64,000 nt of DNA. Origin: Setaria digitata (lineage: Eukaryota > Nematoda > Chromadorea > Rhabditida > Setariidae). The notes below the pieces were generated by a model that worked only from the letters and a program-made list of their open reading frames with translations, made no database searches and had not been told where the DNA came from. The position numbers and the translations under genes are program-made. Positions within the stretch are counted from its first letter, which is position 1. Every line of letters begins with the position of its first letter. The stretch covers positions 992,001 through 1,056,000 of the forward strand of contig RCAB01000001.1 in the NCBI GenBank assembly GCA_003640385.1, written 5' to 3'. Shown piece after piece: positions 1 to 16,079 of this stretch.

Positions 1-4415
<4,415 letters not shown>

Positions 4416-4452
4416 GGTTGAAAAAATTAGCTATAAGTGTTGGGCAATCTTC

Positions 4453-4470
4453 GTGCACCACGCGGTGCAC
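4453..4470. promoter_or_regulatory. Inverted repeat 38 bp upstream of the emb-9 start codon
   Basis: GTGCACC and GGTGCAC arms are separated by four bases (ACGC), giving an 18-bp GC-rich near-palindrome in an AT-rich region. Its place just upstream of the emb-9 ATG makes a dimeric transcription-factor site or a 5' leader hairpin possible. No known binding site is assigned. Confidence 0.3.
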
Positions 4471-5078
4471 TTCTTCGGCTCGTCTCTCTGATACGTGGTC
4501 GACTTAAAAGTATTGAGGTTACCTCTCAACTTGACCCCTGAAATTTCCCAATTTCAGTATACTCACTTCAGTTCATGAAATAAAAAAAAAATTATCCATT
4601 CCGTAAGAAAGAGAAAGTGAACATTGGAGAAATTCCTATTGCAAAAAAGAAAGAGGTGAATGGAAGGATGTTCAGTTTGGTGAAATAAGTTTTCTTGAAA
4701 TGTAAGCAGTTCGTCTCCTTTCAAATTGTGAAGTCAACCTATTTTACTTTTGAAATGTCTTACAGCAACGATTCAAAAAAGAATTTCAGTTGTATCGTGA
4801 GCATCAATAATTTTAGAATAATATTAGCAGCTTGTGGGGAAGACGGAAGTCAGGAAATAAAATGGAAGATTCTTCATTTTCCAGTAATTGGATGAGAACT
4901 GAGATTTTAAGTAATTGTTGTGTAACAATGGTTAAAATGACAGCATATCCCATACCTCTGTCACCTGCCTATTAAATTGGAAAGATAACACAGTAATATA
5001 CGATGGGACTTTAAAAAAGTATTAATTTGCACAGAAATTACTAAGAATCCGTTAACAAACAGTGTTGTAGGATTGTAG

Positions 5079-5160
5079 GGCACAGCAACCTGAGGGTGGT
5101 GAAGCTGAAGTTGAAGCTGAAGCTGAGGCTGGAGCTGATGCACTTTTTGAATGCGTGGCG
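5079..5160 (+). other. Exon-like acidic stretch with a GAAGCT hexamer repeat
   Basis: An acceptor-like TTGTAG is followed by an open frame of alternating Glu-Ala/Glu-Val (EAEVEAEAEAGADALFECVA, residues about 8-27) that ends exactly at a good donor, GTAAGA at 5161. The hexamer GAAGCT and variants fill 5101-5140. No partner exons were found, so this may be an isolated simple repeat or one exon of an unrecognised plus-strand gene. The opposite strand is also open and would read Gln-Leu repeats. Confidence 0.25.
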
Positions 5161-6360
5161 GTAAGAAATTTTGTTCTCTGCAAGCCTCTTTCATCACCGA
5201 AATCTCCAGTCTTACCAACTTCCATTCTTCCTCCCGAACAAATAACTCACCTCCTAGCTCTTAGCTCTAGCTAGCATTAGTATACATTACACAGCACATT
5301 CATCCTCACACAGCACTATCAGATTGGAAGCTGTTGGGACGTGAAGGAAGTACAGTTTGTCTACGAGAACAGAATGGCTCTGATAACAAGTTGATAATGG
5401 GAGATAAGGAGTTATTGTAATTCTGCAGACCCCTGGCTCATGCTTAGCAAATAAGTAAACTGGTGCGTGTGGAATGAGTATCAGTGTGAATTAAAACGTT
5501 GGTGTATTGAGACAGAAGGTCAAGGGTCAAGATCAAGTAAGATTAAAATCCTTCTGGAGATCCAACGAGCTCCTACAGTTGTTATGGTGCTGATCCTTCA
5601 GTCAATTTATTTTTTATGAAAGTAAAGAGTAGAAAAAATAGGATCGGATGGTGCGCAGATGGTCGAAACAGGTCCTTCATACAGCTCTTCCACGACTCAT
5701 CAATCAGAAGGTTTTTTTTAATGGAGAGGATGTTATACGGCACATAGACTGGCAACGGTAAGACATTTTAATGATAGTGTGAGCGCTTGAACTGGATAAG
5801 CTTGCAGCATGCGATATCGAGAGTGATAAGGAAATTGCAATTTGAGGGATTGCAATGAAGAGAGTGTTGCAGACCGATGTGATATGTGATCAGTTGGCTT
5901 GCAACAGCTTTTCTTTTTCATTTCCACTTACTATTGCATTGCGGATTGCCATTTCCAACTTTTTCATATTCTTCATCAACTAGCAACAATCTCGTTCTTC
6001 TCCAATATAAATCCTTGTATTTCACGAACGCTCAAATGAATACGATTTGGAAAGCCCTGAAGTTGCTTATTTATCCATAGTTAATCTAAACACTTCTGGA
6101 AAACTCGAGCATTAACAGTGGATGATGAGAAAAAAGATGGAAAAGTTGCAAACCTTCCTGAGGTTATGCCATCCTTAGCTTACCTTTCACGGCTAATAAA
6201 TATTTACTTGTACATTTAAAACTAACAACGTGTGCAAATCTTTATTACATAAGCAATTTTCATCGAAACAATCCTTGGCTGAGGCAAGAAACAGTGAGAA
6301 AATTTAAATATCAAAATCACAATTAGAGAAAATAAATATTTTTTTTTTTCCGAGTTCGTT

Positions 6361-7207
6361 TTAGACGGCGCTTATCTTTGATTCACTAGACGGTGATGTC
6401 GATGCCAAATGTTCTGTTAAATCGGTCTCCTTCCAACCTTTCCGACTACCCTAAAGTCATATCAATCAAAATAATGTGCAAAGAAAAAGAAATGACTACT
6501 CTGACTTGTAAGCAACCTGGGACGAAGCTATCAAACTATTGTAAAGATTATCCAGCTAACAGGTCTTTCTAGAGAATAACTCACATAGAAAAGACATTCG
6601 TGGAAGGAAAATAACTTCATAAACATAATGCGCAAAAGTACTTTAATGATTAAGTAGCCACTGTTGGTCACGTAGGACGATATGGAAGAAAGTCGTACAT
6701 CTGGTGGAATCGTGTATTTTCTCGTGAAACTTCGACATAGCCTTTGTGCTCCAGTACCATCATCTTCTAACCGATCTCCGCTTACACTAAGTGTGTGGTG
6801 GTACAAAGTTATCTGAAAAGTGCGTACTGATTATTTATGATACTAGATATTCTGAAGACATTCGACAATAATAGTTGTATTTTTCACACAAAACAACATT
6901 TCAGAGAACAAAATTCCCGTCTAATTAGATTACTGTTCAGACAATAAATTAAAAATCCAGTCGGATGAAGTTAAAGTTACATTTAGAAATATTTCTTTTG
7001 ACAATATTACTGAAACAACAAAAAAAGTAGTGATGAAAATGAAGATGGAAGAAAACAACGACTATGTTGAATTCAGCAGAAAACCTGAATATCTCTCGGT
7101 TGAAAATGCTTTGCGTCTAGTTGAATTGTGAATCCGTGTTCTGTATTAATAATATCATCAATGCTTGATGATAATTGTTGCGATCCAGCAGGCAATCGAA
7201 GTCCCAT
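6361..7207 (-). CDS. Small heat-shock protein, HSP20/alpha-crystallin family
   Basis: ATP-independent chaperone of the alpha-crystallin family, expected in the cytosol. Three exons in phase: 7085-7207, 6642-6812 and 6361-6450 (TAA); 127 residues. After a short N-terminal arm, the alpha-crystallin domain runs from about residue 28 (FTIQLDAKHFQPRDIQ) through LSVSGDR and FTRKYTIPPDV to the GYL motif (family G-x-L), followed by a 29-residue Ser/Thr-rich tail ending SAV. The small size is close to the C. elegans HSP-12 group. The start is chosen because in-frame stops lie directly upstream, but that spot (TTAGTAG) could also be an acceptor from a missed 5' exon. One perfect GAAnnTTC pair (7486-7493) lies upstream, too little to claim a heat-shock element. 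The domain call is firm; the orthologue is not assigned. Confidence 0.85.
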
Positions 7208-10200
7208 CTACTAATTCGAATTAAAGATAATTTCTTCAGTTAAAGTAACATCTAAGAAACTCTCAAAAAAAATAAATTCTAAGTCTGAATACAAAAACTT
7301 AATAAACAGTCCCGTTTTAAATCTTACTTCCTTTCCGAATCACAATGACAATAATTATAGTCAAACTATTATTCGTCATAAAGTCAGGGTAAATCAAATC
7401 ATAGAGCCTTATCACAAATATCTTTAAATCAGTTGAATACTAACATTAATCTAATTTAGCGAAAAGTCCCATCCTTTCCCACACAGAAATTTCACTGATT
7501 CATACAGTTTTTGACTTTTATTCCCATTTCTGCAATATTTCATACGCACATGTAAGGCGAAGTGTTGACTTACTGAATTTTGAGCTCGGTTAAGACTATT
7601 CAGCGATTTCGCAGTGTGGTGTTCTACATTTGAACCACTAACCGTATCACGCAGCCGCTCACATCGCCACAGTTCGTTTTCTCTGAGATGTCTTGAAGTT
7701 GTGATAACCATTAATGAGACAAGAAGTACTGTTCCTAATTGTTAGTTACTTTCATTAATGAAGCCATTCATCTCACATGCATACTTCCGAGGCAAATAAC
7801 TGAGTGATGCATAGGTGTAGCTCACTAAATGGTCTTTTCCTCTAGCGACTGTGTGCGATTCAAAACTCCACTTGTGTAGATGGAACAAGTTCAATTAAGC
7901 AAGCAGAAGGAATTGTCTGACACCTGCATAGCAGTCGTGCAGCAATCATTCTAAACACACAGTCCTCCTCTGCTGCTTTCAACTTTCAAGATTGATTTTA
8001 TTTAAGTTGCATAATTTCTCATTGACAATAATTCCTTCCCAGTGCTGCATTTTTCTTTTGAAATTATGAATCCTTTTGGAAAACAGCAAGAATTTAAATG
8101 GAGCGATCTACATTTCCGAAATATTCCATGTTTGGCTTGAGACTTTCTTCAGTAACTAAGCTCTTAAAGAAAATGTGAAATATATTCTTGGTTGTAATTT
8201 CATGATGTTTGATGATTAATAATAAAAATTAATAACTTATTGATAATTGCTACTTCAATTAAAATCATTCTAAATTCAGTGGCAAATGTTGATTGCAACG
8301 GAATTTCCAACTGAAAAATAGTCCGAAAAGGAATATTTTGATTCGTAATAAGCAGATTGAAATTCATTCATTTAATTCTTGATAATTCTGATTTCAACAA
8401 CCAAAAGTTTTCAGCTATTTGTTTTTGAAAAATTCTTCACCAAAGTATAAAATAAATAAAATAAAATAAAAATTGTTAACTAATCTTCTAGAGAAGTATT
8501 CTTTCGAGATCACTACATGCTAATATTTCTCTCCCGAAAAAAAAAAAATAGTTAGCGACTTGCAGGGGTTGGTAGCTTGGGCGAGCAATATACGTGATCG
8601 GCGTGGATGTAACACGCTGTAGGTGCGACAAGTTCCGGGAACACTTCCATTCTGCATGCTCTCCTTCCTATAATGTTTGCATAGCTACGGAATTCTCAGG
8701 TTGTAGTACAGGTGTTCGAAAGTAAGCAACGGCGGTGTCTGTCTGCATTTTTGATTGACATTAAACGAATCAAAAAATAATCCCGCCGAAGCAATCAAAG
8801 TTACATTCGATTGTCCCCTATAACTTATCCAACCAATTATTGTCATCAAATGGACTGGGAACTTTATAATAGAAGAAATGCAGGATACCTTTGAACTTTT
8901 CGTTCTTTTTCCGCTGCAGCCCTTCATCTATTATGTTCCTCATTTTATAGCTGCTGTTGTTATAAAGCGTCGTAAAGTTATCTTTTAATTTAAATGTCAA
9001 GAGGCTAATTTGTTATTAAGAAACCTAGTATTGATTTCTCGATGACAAAAAGCAAAACGAACCATACCATCCTGCAACTTCTTTATCTTCTCGTCTGTAC
9101 CGCAAGAACGAAACATTCTTTACATGAAATTACTTTTGTAAAGCATCACAAATGTCAAGTACTGATAAGTAGTTAAATATCATCGATAATCGTATCATCA
9201 TCAGCACAAAACACAGCGTACAAAACTGATGGATGAGAAGAAAATGAAAGGGAAAGAGAAATGTTGGATGATATATGAATTCATAATGTAAGAGCACAAA
9301 ACAGAGCACAGTCAGCTTCCCTCTGTGTTTTACATTTCCGATATCAGCAACTGATAAAAGTGGTATATGTGGTACATTTTATAAGTGGTATATTTTTACT
9401 CCGTTAGAAGTTATCAAGTGTGTTTATTATCGGTAAGAAAGCTTCTTTTCTGTAATACAAAGGAACAAAAGCCTCAACATGTCAAAGGTTAAAATCCGAA
9501 GTTCCGAAAGTTCCGGTTTGAACGGTGTCGATTTGTAGAAATTCTGGAGATAGAGAGTTACGGACAGGGCGCAAAGTGCAGCAGTTTGATGTTGCATTGG
9601 CATGAGTTAATTTATCATGAATACAAGAAAAAGTGGCATTAAACACGATTTCAATGATGAAACAAACTTCGCTTGAATTTTCTAGAAAAGTTATTGAAAA
9701 TAAGTGACAACAATCAAAAAGTGCTAAAACTATTCCTGTGCAGTTTTGATTGATGTTCTTTTCTGCCGTACTCTTCCCATCCATGGCCAAAGCAATGGAA
9801 GTATTCAATTTTTATACCTTTTCTTATCTATATTCCTTTTCAACTATTCCAATTCACAACTGCTGATAGTGAACGAATTAGACAATAAGAAATAATTAAA
9901 TCGCTTCCTCCCCTCAAAAATCTCTAATTTTGTCCACTAACAACAAATATCGTTTCCACAAGAGATGTTTTCTATAGCAGTTATCGACAGAAAATTTCAC
10001 GCACTTAGCGTACATATCTGTTTGGACAAATATTATCAAGCATGCCTAAGATAGTCCCATATCAAAGTGATTATATTTGAAATTGGACTAGAAAAGTTTA
10101 GTATTACCCAGCAAAGTATGGAGTTACAGCAGAATAGCAGAAATAGTAGGTAAGATGGGGTATATTTTCAGTCATTGTGATAATAATCAGTAGGAGTATT

Positions 10201-12180
10201 CATTTATCCAGTGTCTTCCGAAATGCGTTGATATCGCTAAATATGAGCATTCCTTTTATTTTACGAAATAGGACTATCTTAGAAACACTGAAAAAAAAAA
10301 CATCACCAAGTAATTTAATTTTACGGTTATCATTCCATCCAAAGCATTTTAGTGTTAGGAAAGCCTTTGTGATAGGTGATTTACAAAAAATTTTTACTGA
10401 TAACCACAAAACTAAATGGTTTGCATAGTTTTCTCGTGGAATGATTAACAACAGTTGGTAATACTGATAATAAATAAAATAATTTTGAAATAGCGTTTGT
10501 TTTGCTTCTGAGTATCATGTCACAAATGTTCAGAATGGTTGGAAATATGATATTAATAAGCATGAACCAACATATCATAAATTAACAAGTCTCTATTTAT
10601 CATTTAGCAGCAACATATCTTGCTAAAGGAACAGTTAACTAAAGAAGATATTCACAAAGTCTGAATCTGCAAACCGTATGATGAATATAAAGCTGAGGAA
10701 TAACGGAGTCTTTTTGCAAACGTATTGTTTAGAAAAACTTTGAAAAGCAAGCTTGTTTCTTCTCATTTCTTATCGCCTATACATAATTCATTAATAATTC
10801 TACAGTTTCCATCCAGTCCTTTTACACAGTTCCTTCGGTATTGTTCTTCATTTTATTTTACCACCACTAAGTTAGTAAAGAGGTTTTTCTATTAGCTAAT
10901 TATTCACATTCTTTTCATGACTACTACGACAGTTTTCATTCATTAAAAAACTATGAAATTATTTGGCCATTACCTCTGATTTAAATTTGGAAACAGAACG
11001 ATGAATATTGTTTAAAATTTTTAAAGGTACTAGTAAGAGGAAGACTTGTCGTATATTTGATAAAATCTCTAAATACAACCACTGTCGCTGCTAGTGTTTG
11101 CTAAAGAGAAAGCTAGTGAGCGAAGAAGTGGAATGAAACTCCTCTCAACTGCACCTCTGTCATCAAATAAAACAATCCAAAATGAAAACAGGTAAAGGGA
11201 ATCATTTAACGAGCATTCAGAAAGTCCTTCCATTCCTTGACTTCGCAACCAAACATTTCAAAATCAGTTCGAAAAAAGGAAGGAATTATGACGGTTATGG
11301 TCATTCGATCTCATGTTTACTAAAGCAGTACCATTAGCAGACGGCAAAAATCTGGAAAATAAGAGAAAAATGTGTGTAAAAGGGCAGAAGACTATGTTTG
11401 GGAGTGAGTGAAAGATGTCGCAAAGAACTACTAGAAGCAAGAAATGTGAGACACATCAGCTAAGCCAAAATAACTAACTATAGGGCCGAGCTGATACCTG
11501 CAGTTACTGTAACTAATACCTTGTTCAGCAGAAATCCAAGAAGTTGGTAGTCCATATAAAGCCAAGACATGAATTTTGACAAATAATTCAGTTATGCCAT
11601 ATTAATACAACCAGGTGACTCATCTTCTTTTCAAAAACTGCAATCAGTGGAACAGTTGTCTTTTTCTAAGATTTTGAGATGGAACTCTTTCTACGTTTAA
11701 CGTGTAAAACATAGAAAACTACGAGAGCGCATGTAGGTCAAGTAACTTACAGTGGGGTTTAGCCTTCACGAGCCGAATTTCCGAGACTTCGACAGCTCTT
11801 ACTCAATGGACCGTTTTTTGCATGCTATTTTCAGTGATATCCATGCTACATATGTCTTCATTTTATCTCCGGTAATTAATTACTAGTTAATTGGACTGCT
11901 CAAGTATTATCATAAACCAAGTATAACCATCCTGACTACAGTTATCAAAAATTGATTCAAAATATTTCATCTATAAACAAGAGGGAACTTTAATTTCGCC
12001 TGCTCGACAGAGACAGATGTGCAATTAGGTTAAAGTGACTCGTTGGGATGGCTTATTGCACTTGGGCAGCCGCTAGCTTGAGTAGTTGTATGGATGGCGT
12101 TCGTAAGGACATTAGTGTACGTGATGTGGTGGGGTTCCTTCTGCTTTACGTGGATCTACGATATCCAGTGATTTTCAGGG
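7208..12180. other. Long intergenic stretch between HSP20 and ucr-1
   Basis: About 5 kb with no gene I can support. Open frames of 60-108 codons occur (for example 7451-7711, 9482-9808 minus; 10177-10428 plus) but lack splice context, family motifs or coding-like composition. The last few bases contain the ucr-1 leader acceptor. Confidence 0.5.
12172..12178 (+). promoter_or_regulatory. Probable spliced-leader acceptor of ucr-1
   Basis: TTTTCAG followed by GG and the ATG at 12181. Such an acceptor two bases before a start codon, with no upstream coding exon, is typical of nematode trans-splicing. Confidence 0.6.
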
Positions 12181-15100
12181 ATGGCATGGCGTTCGACATT
12201 GTGCACTGCCTCGAAGATACTCACCACCTGGCATCACTCAGTACGTTCCCTTTTCTCGATATTCATTAGGAAAAATTTCAGTTTTCTTATGCCTTTTGAA
12301 ATGTAAATATGTGCTATGAAGGTCTTTTAATTTTAATTTGTCAAATTTCACAATTCATATTATGCAACTTTTATAAGTAGCATTTTTTCGACAGTTTTAT
12401 GACCGCTTGACTTATGTTTTGTTTTTTAATGCATCGATATTATCGTTCGAGAATGGAAGTAGCTCTTTCTTATTTATGGACAGTATTCAATTATTTAACA
12501 GCGATTATCATTCAGCTCAGAACTACCTCAGCTTATGTAGCACGTAGTGTGCTGGATAGTATTCCGGCACCTGAAGTTACATCCTTAAAGAACGGATTCC
12601 GTATTGTTACCGAGGCTAACGAACGGCCAACCACTGTTGTAAGTAAATTGGAGAGGATAGAGTTAAATTGTTTTTGTATTTTCTGTTTACTCTCCGTTAG
12701 ATCCATGTATCAAGAGATATATATCTTATATATTTTCAGTAGTATTATTTTCAATAACGCTTCGTTACAATGACAACACAGTTGTGGAATGTAGGGCTTA
12801 AATTTGGAAGGAATTACAGGTTGGTGTTTGGGTCGATTCCGGAAGTCGTTTTGAAAATGAGACAAATAATGGAACAGCAAATTTCCTGGAACACATGATG
12901 TACCATGTATGTCTAACTTTAATGTGTATGATCACTCTTTGCTCAGCGTTCTTCTTTTTGAGGGGTAATTTTTGCAGGGCACGGGGAAAAGGTCACAAAC
13001 AGAACTGGAGAGAGATTTGGAGAAGATGGGTGCAAGATTTGACTCATATACTTCCAGAGAGCACAATGCGTTCTATGTGCAGTGTGTCGCAAAAGATTTA
13101 GAACATGGTAGTTTAAGATATTAAAAAAGTAGAATTATCTATCCATATATCATATACGAAAGATTTGAGCTTTTCCATGACTTGTCCACTCAAATGGATG
13201 TTTTTATTTATTGCAGTAGTGGAACTGTTAGCTGATGTGCTTCGAAACAGTAAATTAGATCAAGCAGCAGTAGAGACGGAACGAAGTCGAATCCTGTGGG
13301 AATTGAATAAAGCGGCGGAAAATCCTAGTGAAGTGGTTTTTGATTACCTTCATGATGCTGCTTTTCAGGGGACACCTATGGCGAAGTCCGTCTATGGTAC
13401 GGAGGAGGTAGTTAGGTACGCATGATATATGCATAGTGTAAGAGTATTAATTGTATCGGTTTTCTTCTGGCTTACATTTTTCCAACATACATCAACTTAG
13501 GATGATTATGGAGCCATTGAAGAAGCGTTGCATAATTTGGAACAAACAATGTTAAGTGAAAGTGCTTTTGTGAATTTTAAAGTAGTTGGTTAAACTGTAT
13601 TCCTTCATCTGGAATGAATTCGGAATAATACAAAATAATTTTTATATTGTTAGTCAAAAATCGAAGTAATAAGAAAAGTAAAAAATAAAGTAAAATTTTC
13701 CTCGGTACTTTATAAATGTATGACTACAGGAATTTGACAAGCAGTGATTTACACAAATATTCAAATGATCATTACAAACCATCTCGAATGGTACTGAGTG
13801 GGGTTGGTAACATTGAGCACTCACGGCTTGTGAGCCTTGCTGAACGATATTTTGGTGACCTTGAGATTGGTCAGTCAGGAAATGCTTCTGATTCGAAAGG
13901 AATTCGTTTCTCAGGAAGCGAGGTGATTTTCAGTTTTACTCTATGCGGACTGAATTTTGTATTATATCTTGCTTATTTTTCGCACATCGTTCTTCTAAGC
14001 AGTTTTGTGTGATTCATAACTAAATCCTTTCAGCATTATGTATTTTATTATCTCCAATTTTTGTCTGACCTTATTTAATTAAAGCTGTCGCTTTAGTTCC
14101 TATATCGAAATGACGATATACCTTTCATGTATGGCGCATTAGCAGTTGAAGGTGTTGGTTCCAATCATCCCGATGCCATCTCGCTGCAAGTTGCAAGTGC
14201 GGTGAGCTAGATTTCCATATAGTGGGATTTATTTATCACTTATTTGACTTTCTGAAGAGATTAAGGTCAGGGAAGTGTGCAAAACGAAAATTTAAGTATT
14301 CTATAAATTAAAGAAGAAGTTGTTCTTTGAACAGGAAGATTTTCCGTCTGTAGCTGAAAAACTGCATTTTTTCAGATGATTGGCGATTGGGATTGCACAC
14401 AGTTGTCATCAACTAATGCTCCAAATGCTGTTGTGCAGAAAATTTCGACAGGCTATGGTGTCCATCAACTGAAGTCATTTTCCATCAGTTACAGTGACTG
14501 TGGTTTGTTTGGATTCTATATTGTCATGAATGGTGATGATGTAGCATCCACCACATTTGGTATGAAGGAAGTTATTCGAGGATGGTAAGTGATCATTTAC
14601 TTAAGATTTACTTAACATTTAAGTAAACTGTCCGTTAATAAGAAATCAAAGTTGACAAAGTCTATTAAGTAATTCAGATTGATGTCAAACATGAAATTAT
14701 TTTGAAACAACACATTTTAATAGCAAAAGCATGAAGGTAAGTGAATACGGTACGAAGACCGTTAAAGGTATGTGCTAAAGTATCTACTGAGAGCGGTCCT
14801 GATGATGATTATAAATCTTGGGAAAGATCATTCTAATTCAAACATGGAATTGTAGTAAAATCACTACTTGTTTAAAATTAAAGCTTTGTACCAAAAAATT
14901 TTAGGAAAAGATTAGCTGTAGGAGTTACTGATGAGGAAGTTGAACGGGGCAAGAATATGTGTAAAACAGTTGTATTTTCGGCATTGGAATCGAACGTTAC
15001 ACGTGCTGATGATATTGCTAAACAGGTATATATTTTTAAATAATTAGAATAGCCGATTTTATTCATATTCCAATAAAAATTAGACAATATATATATATAA

Positions 15101-15727
15101 ATTATTTGATTCATGAGCAGCTATGTCTTTGATGACAAATATATGATAATCAAATATTTCATACACTTGATTTTTTATTACCCAGACTTACTTGAAACGG
15201 TTAGTAGTGACTCTTCTTTGTAATATTTCACTGGGATCATTTTTATACATCCAGTTTGATAGTGGGATGTACTTACTTTCTTAAAAAAGTAATTCTTAAT
15301 AAACTCAAGATAACTGAACTGGAAGTAAAAAAATGATAATTTGTACGTTATAAAATCTTTCACATGAACATAATATTTTGTTTGGGTCCTTCATTTCGGT
15401 GCGGCCCAGTCATTATCCGATCTTGAAAATGCTATTAACAATGTAGATAAGGAAGTGATTAGTAAAGCAATGAACGAACACGTCTATGATCGAGACATTG
15501 CAGTTGCAGGAGTTGGTATGTAGTATTTGTTTGTTTTTTGTTTTGTTTTGTTTTTCTTCTTTTTTAAGCTGATATTTTAAATCGCATTTATTGGCGCAAA
15601 CTATGAATTGTCTTCGAATGATCCTCAGAAATTCTAGAATCTTCTAATTTGCCTTTTTACAGGACGCACCGAAGCATGGCCAGACTACTATCAAATGAGA
15701 ATAGGCATGAGTGCATGGCGATTGTGA
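12181..15727 (+). CDS. ucr-1: Ubiquinol-cytochrome c reductase core protein 1 (complex III)
   Basis: Matrix-facing core subunit of respiratory complex III, from the M16 peptidase/MPP-beta family. Eleven exons: 12181-12240, 12516-12638, 12820-12906, 12978-13107, 13217-13415, 13730-13922, 14097-14201, 14376-14584, 14905-15025, 15386 or 15410-15515, 15663-15727. The first 20 residues ([20 protein letters not shown]) form a mitochondrial presequence. Landmarks: [31 protein letters not shown] and the UCR-1-type end [19 protein letters not shown]. The M16 zinc motif HxxEH is degenerate (NFLEH), so a structural role is favoured over MPP-beta. The acceptor before exon 10 is non-canonical (see findings): 473 residues with the conserved VLHFGAAQ segment, 465 without. 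isp-1 follows 352 bp downstream on the same strand. Confidence 0.93.
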
Positions 15728-15878
15728 AGTAGCATTGTTATTTTTGTTTAGCTGTAGTTTTCAAAATCCTAGAAATGTTGTATTTTATTATTCAACGAAA
15801 TTCTTTTCGGATTGTAATACGAATTAACCCCTGTAATGTGTTGTGATAGGTTCTGTGTCTACTATTCAACTTTATTAA

Positions 15879-15884
15879 AATAAA
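15879..15884 (+). terminator. Candidate polyadenylation signal of ucr-1
   Basis: AATAAA lies 152 bp past the ucr-1 stop and about 190 bp before the isp-1 start. This fits cleavage between two genes of one precursor or simply the end of ucr-1. Confidence 0.5.
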
Positions 15885-16058
15885 GATAAATGATGATCAA
15901 GCCTTGAAGATTTGACTTCATTTGTTTATATTCTTCTGCATATTTATGAAATACGCTTTAACTACTTTACTTTATTTTTCTTTCTTTTTAGTATCCAGCC
16001 TTTTCTATAATCTCTTTGGTTTTGTAAGTTTATTAGTTCCTGACGTAATCTAAGTTGC

Positions 16059-16066
16059 TTTTCCAG
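16059..16066 (+). promoter_or_regulatory. Probable leader acceptor of isp-1
   Basis: CTTTTCCAG ends at 16066, 13 bases before the isp-1 ATG at 16080 and after the ucr-1 polyadenylation signal. This is where a downstream operon gene would receive its spliced leader. Confidence 0.5.
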
Positions 16067-16079
16067 GTGTTCGTAAAAA

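Larger units (their letters stand above)
4416..6360. other. Intergenic stretch upstream of emb-9
   Basis: About 1.9 kb between the emb-9 start and the 3' end of the small heat-shock gene. No gene is assigned. It holds an 18-bp imperfect palindrome close to the emb-9 start and one exon-like acidic stretch at 5079-5160, both listed separately. Other open frames here are short and resemble no family I know. Confidence 0.6.

Noticed and set aside
7486..7493. GAAATTTC as a heat-shock element for the HSP20 gene
   Set aside because: Only one GAAnnTTC pair about 280 bp upstream; a functional element needs at least three units in phase.
9482..9808. 108-codon minus-strand frame with several cysteines
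   Set aside because: No signal peptide, motif, splice context or partner exon. Length alone is not convincing in this 5-kb spacer.
12048..12269. 73-codon open frame overlapping ucr-1 exon 1
   Set aside because: It reads in a different frame from the presequence. The acceptor at 12178 and the ATG at 12181 explain the region better.
13503..13593. Open, coding-like stretch inside a ucr-1 intron ([16 protein letters not shown]), preceded by an acceptor-like CTTAG
   Set aside because: The preceding exon leaves phase 2, which would read this stretch in another frame and hit a stop. The flanking exons join directly in phase and match UCR-1 without it.
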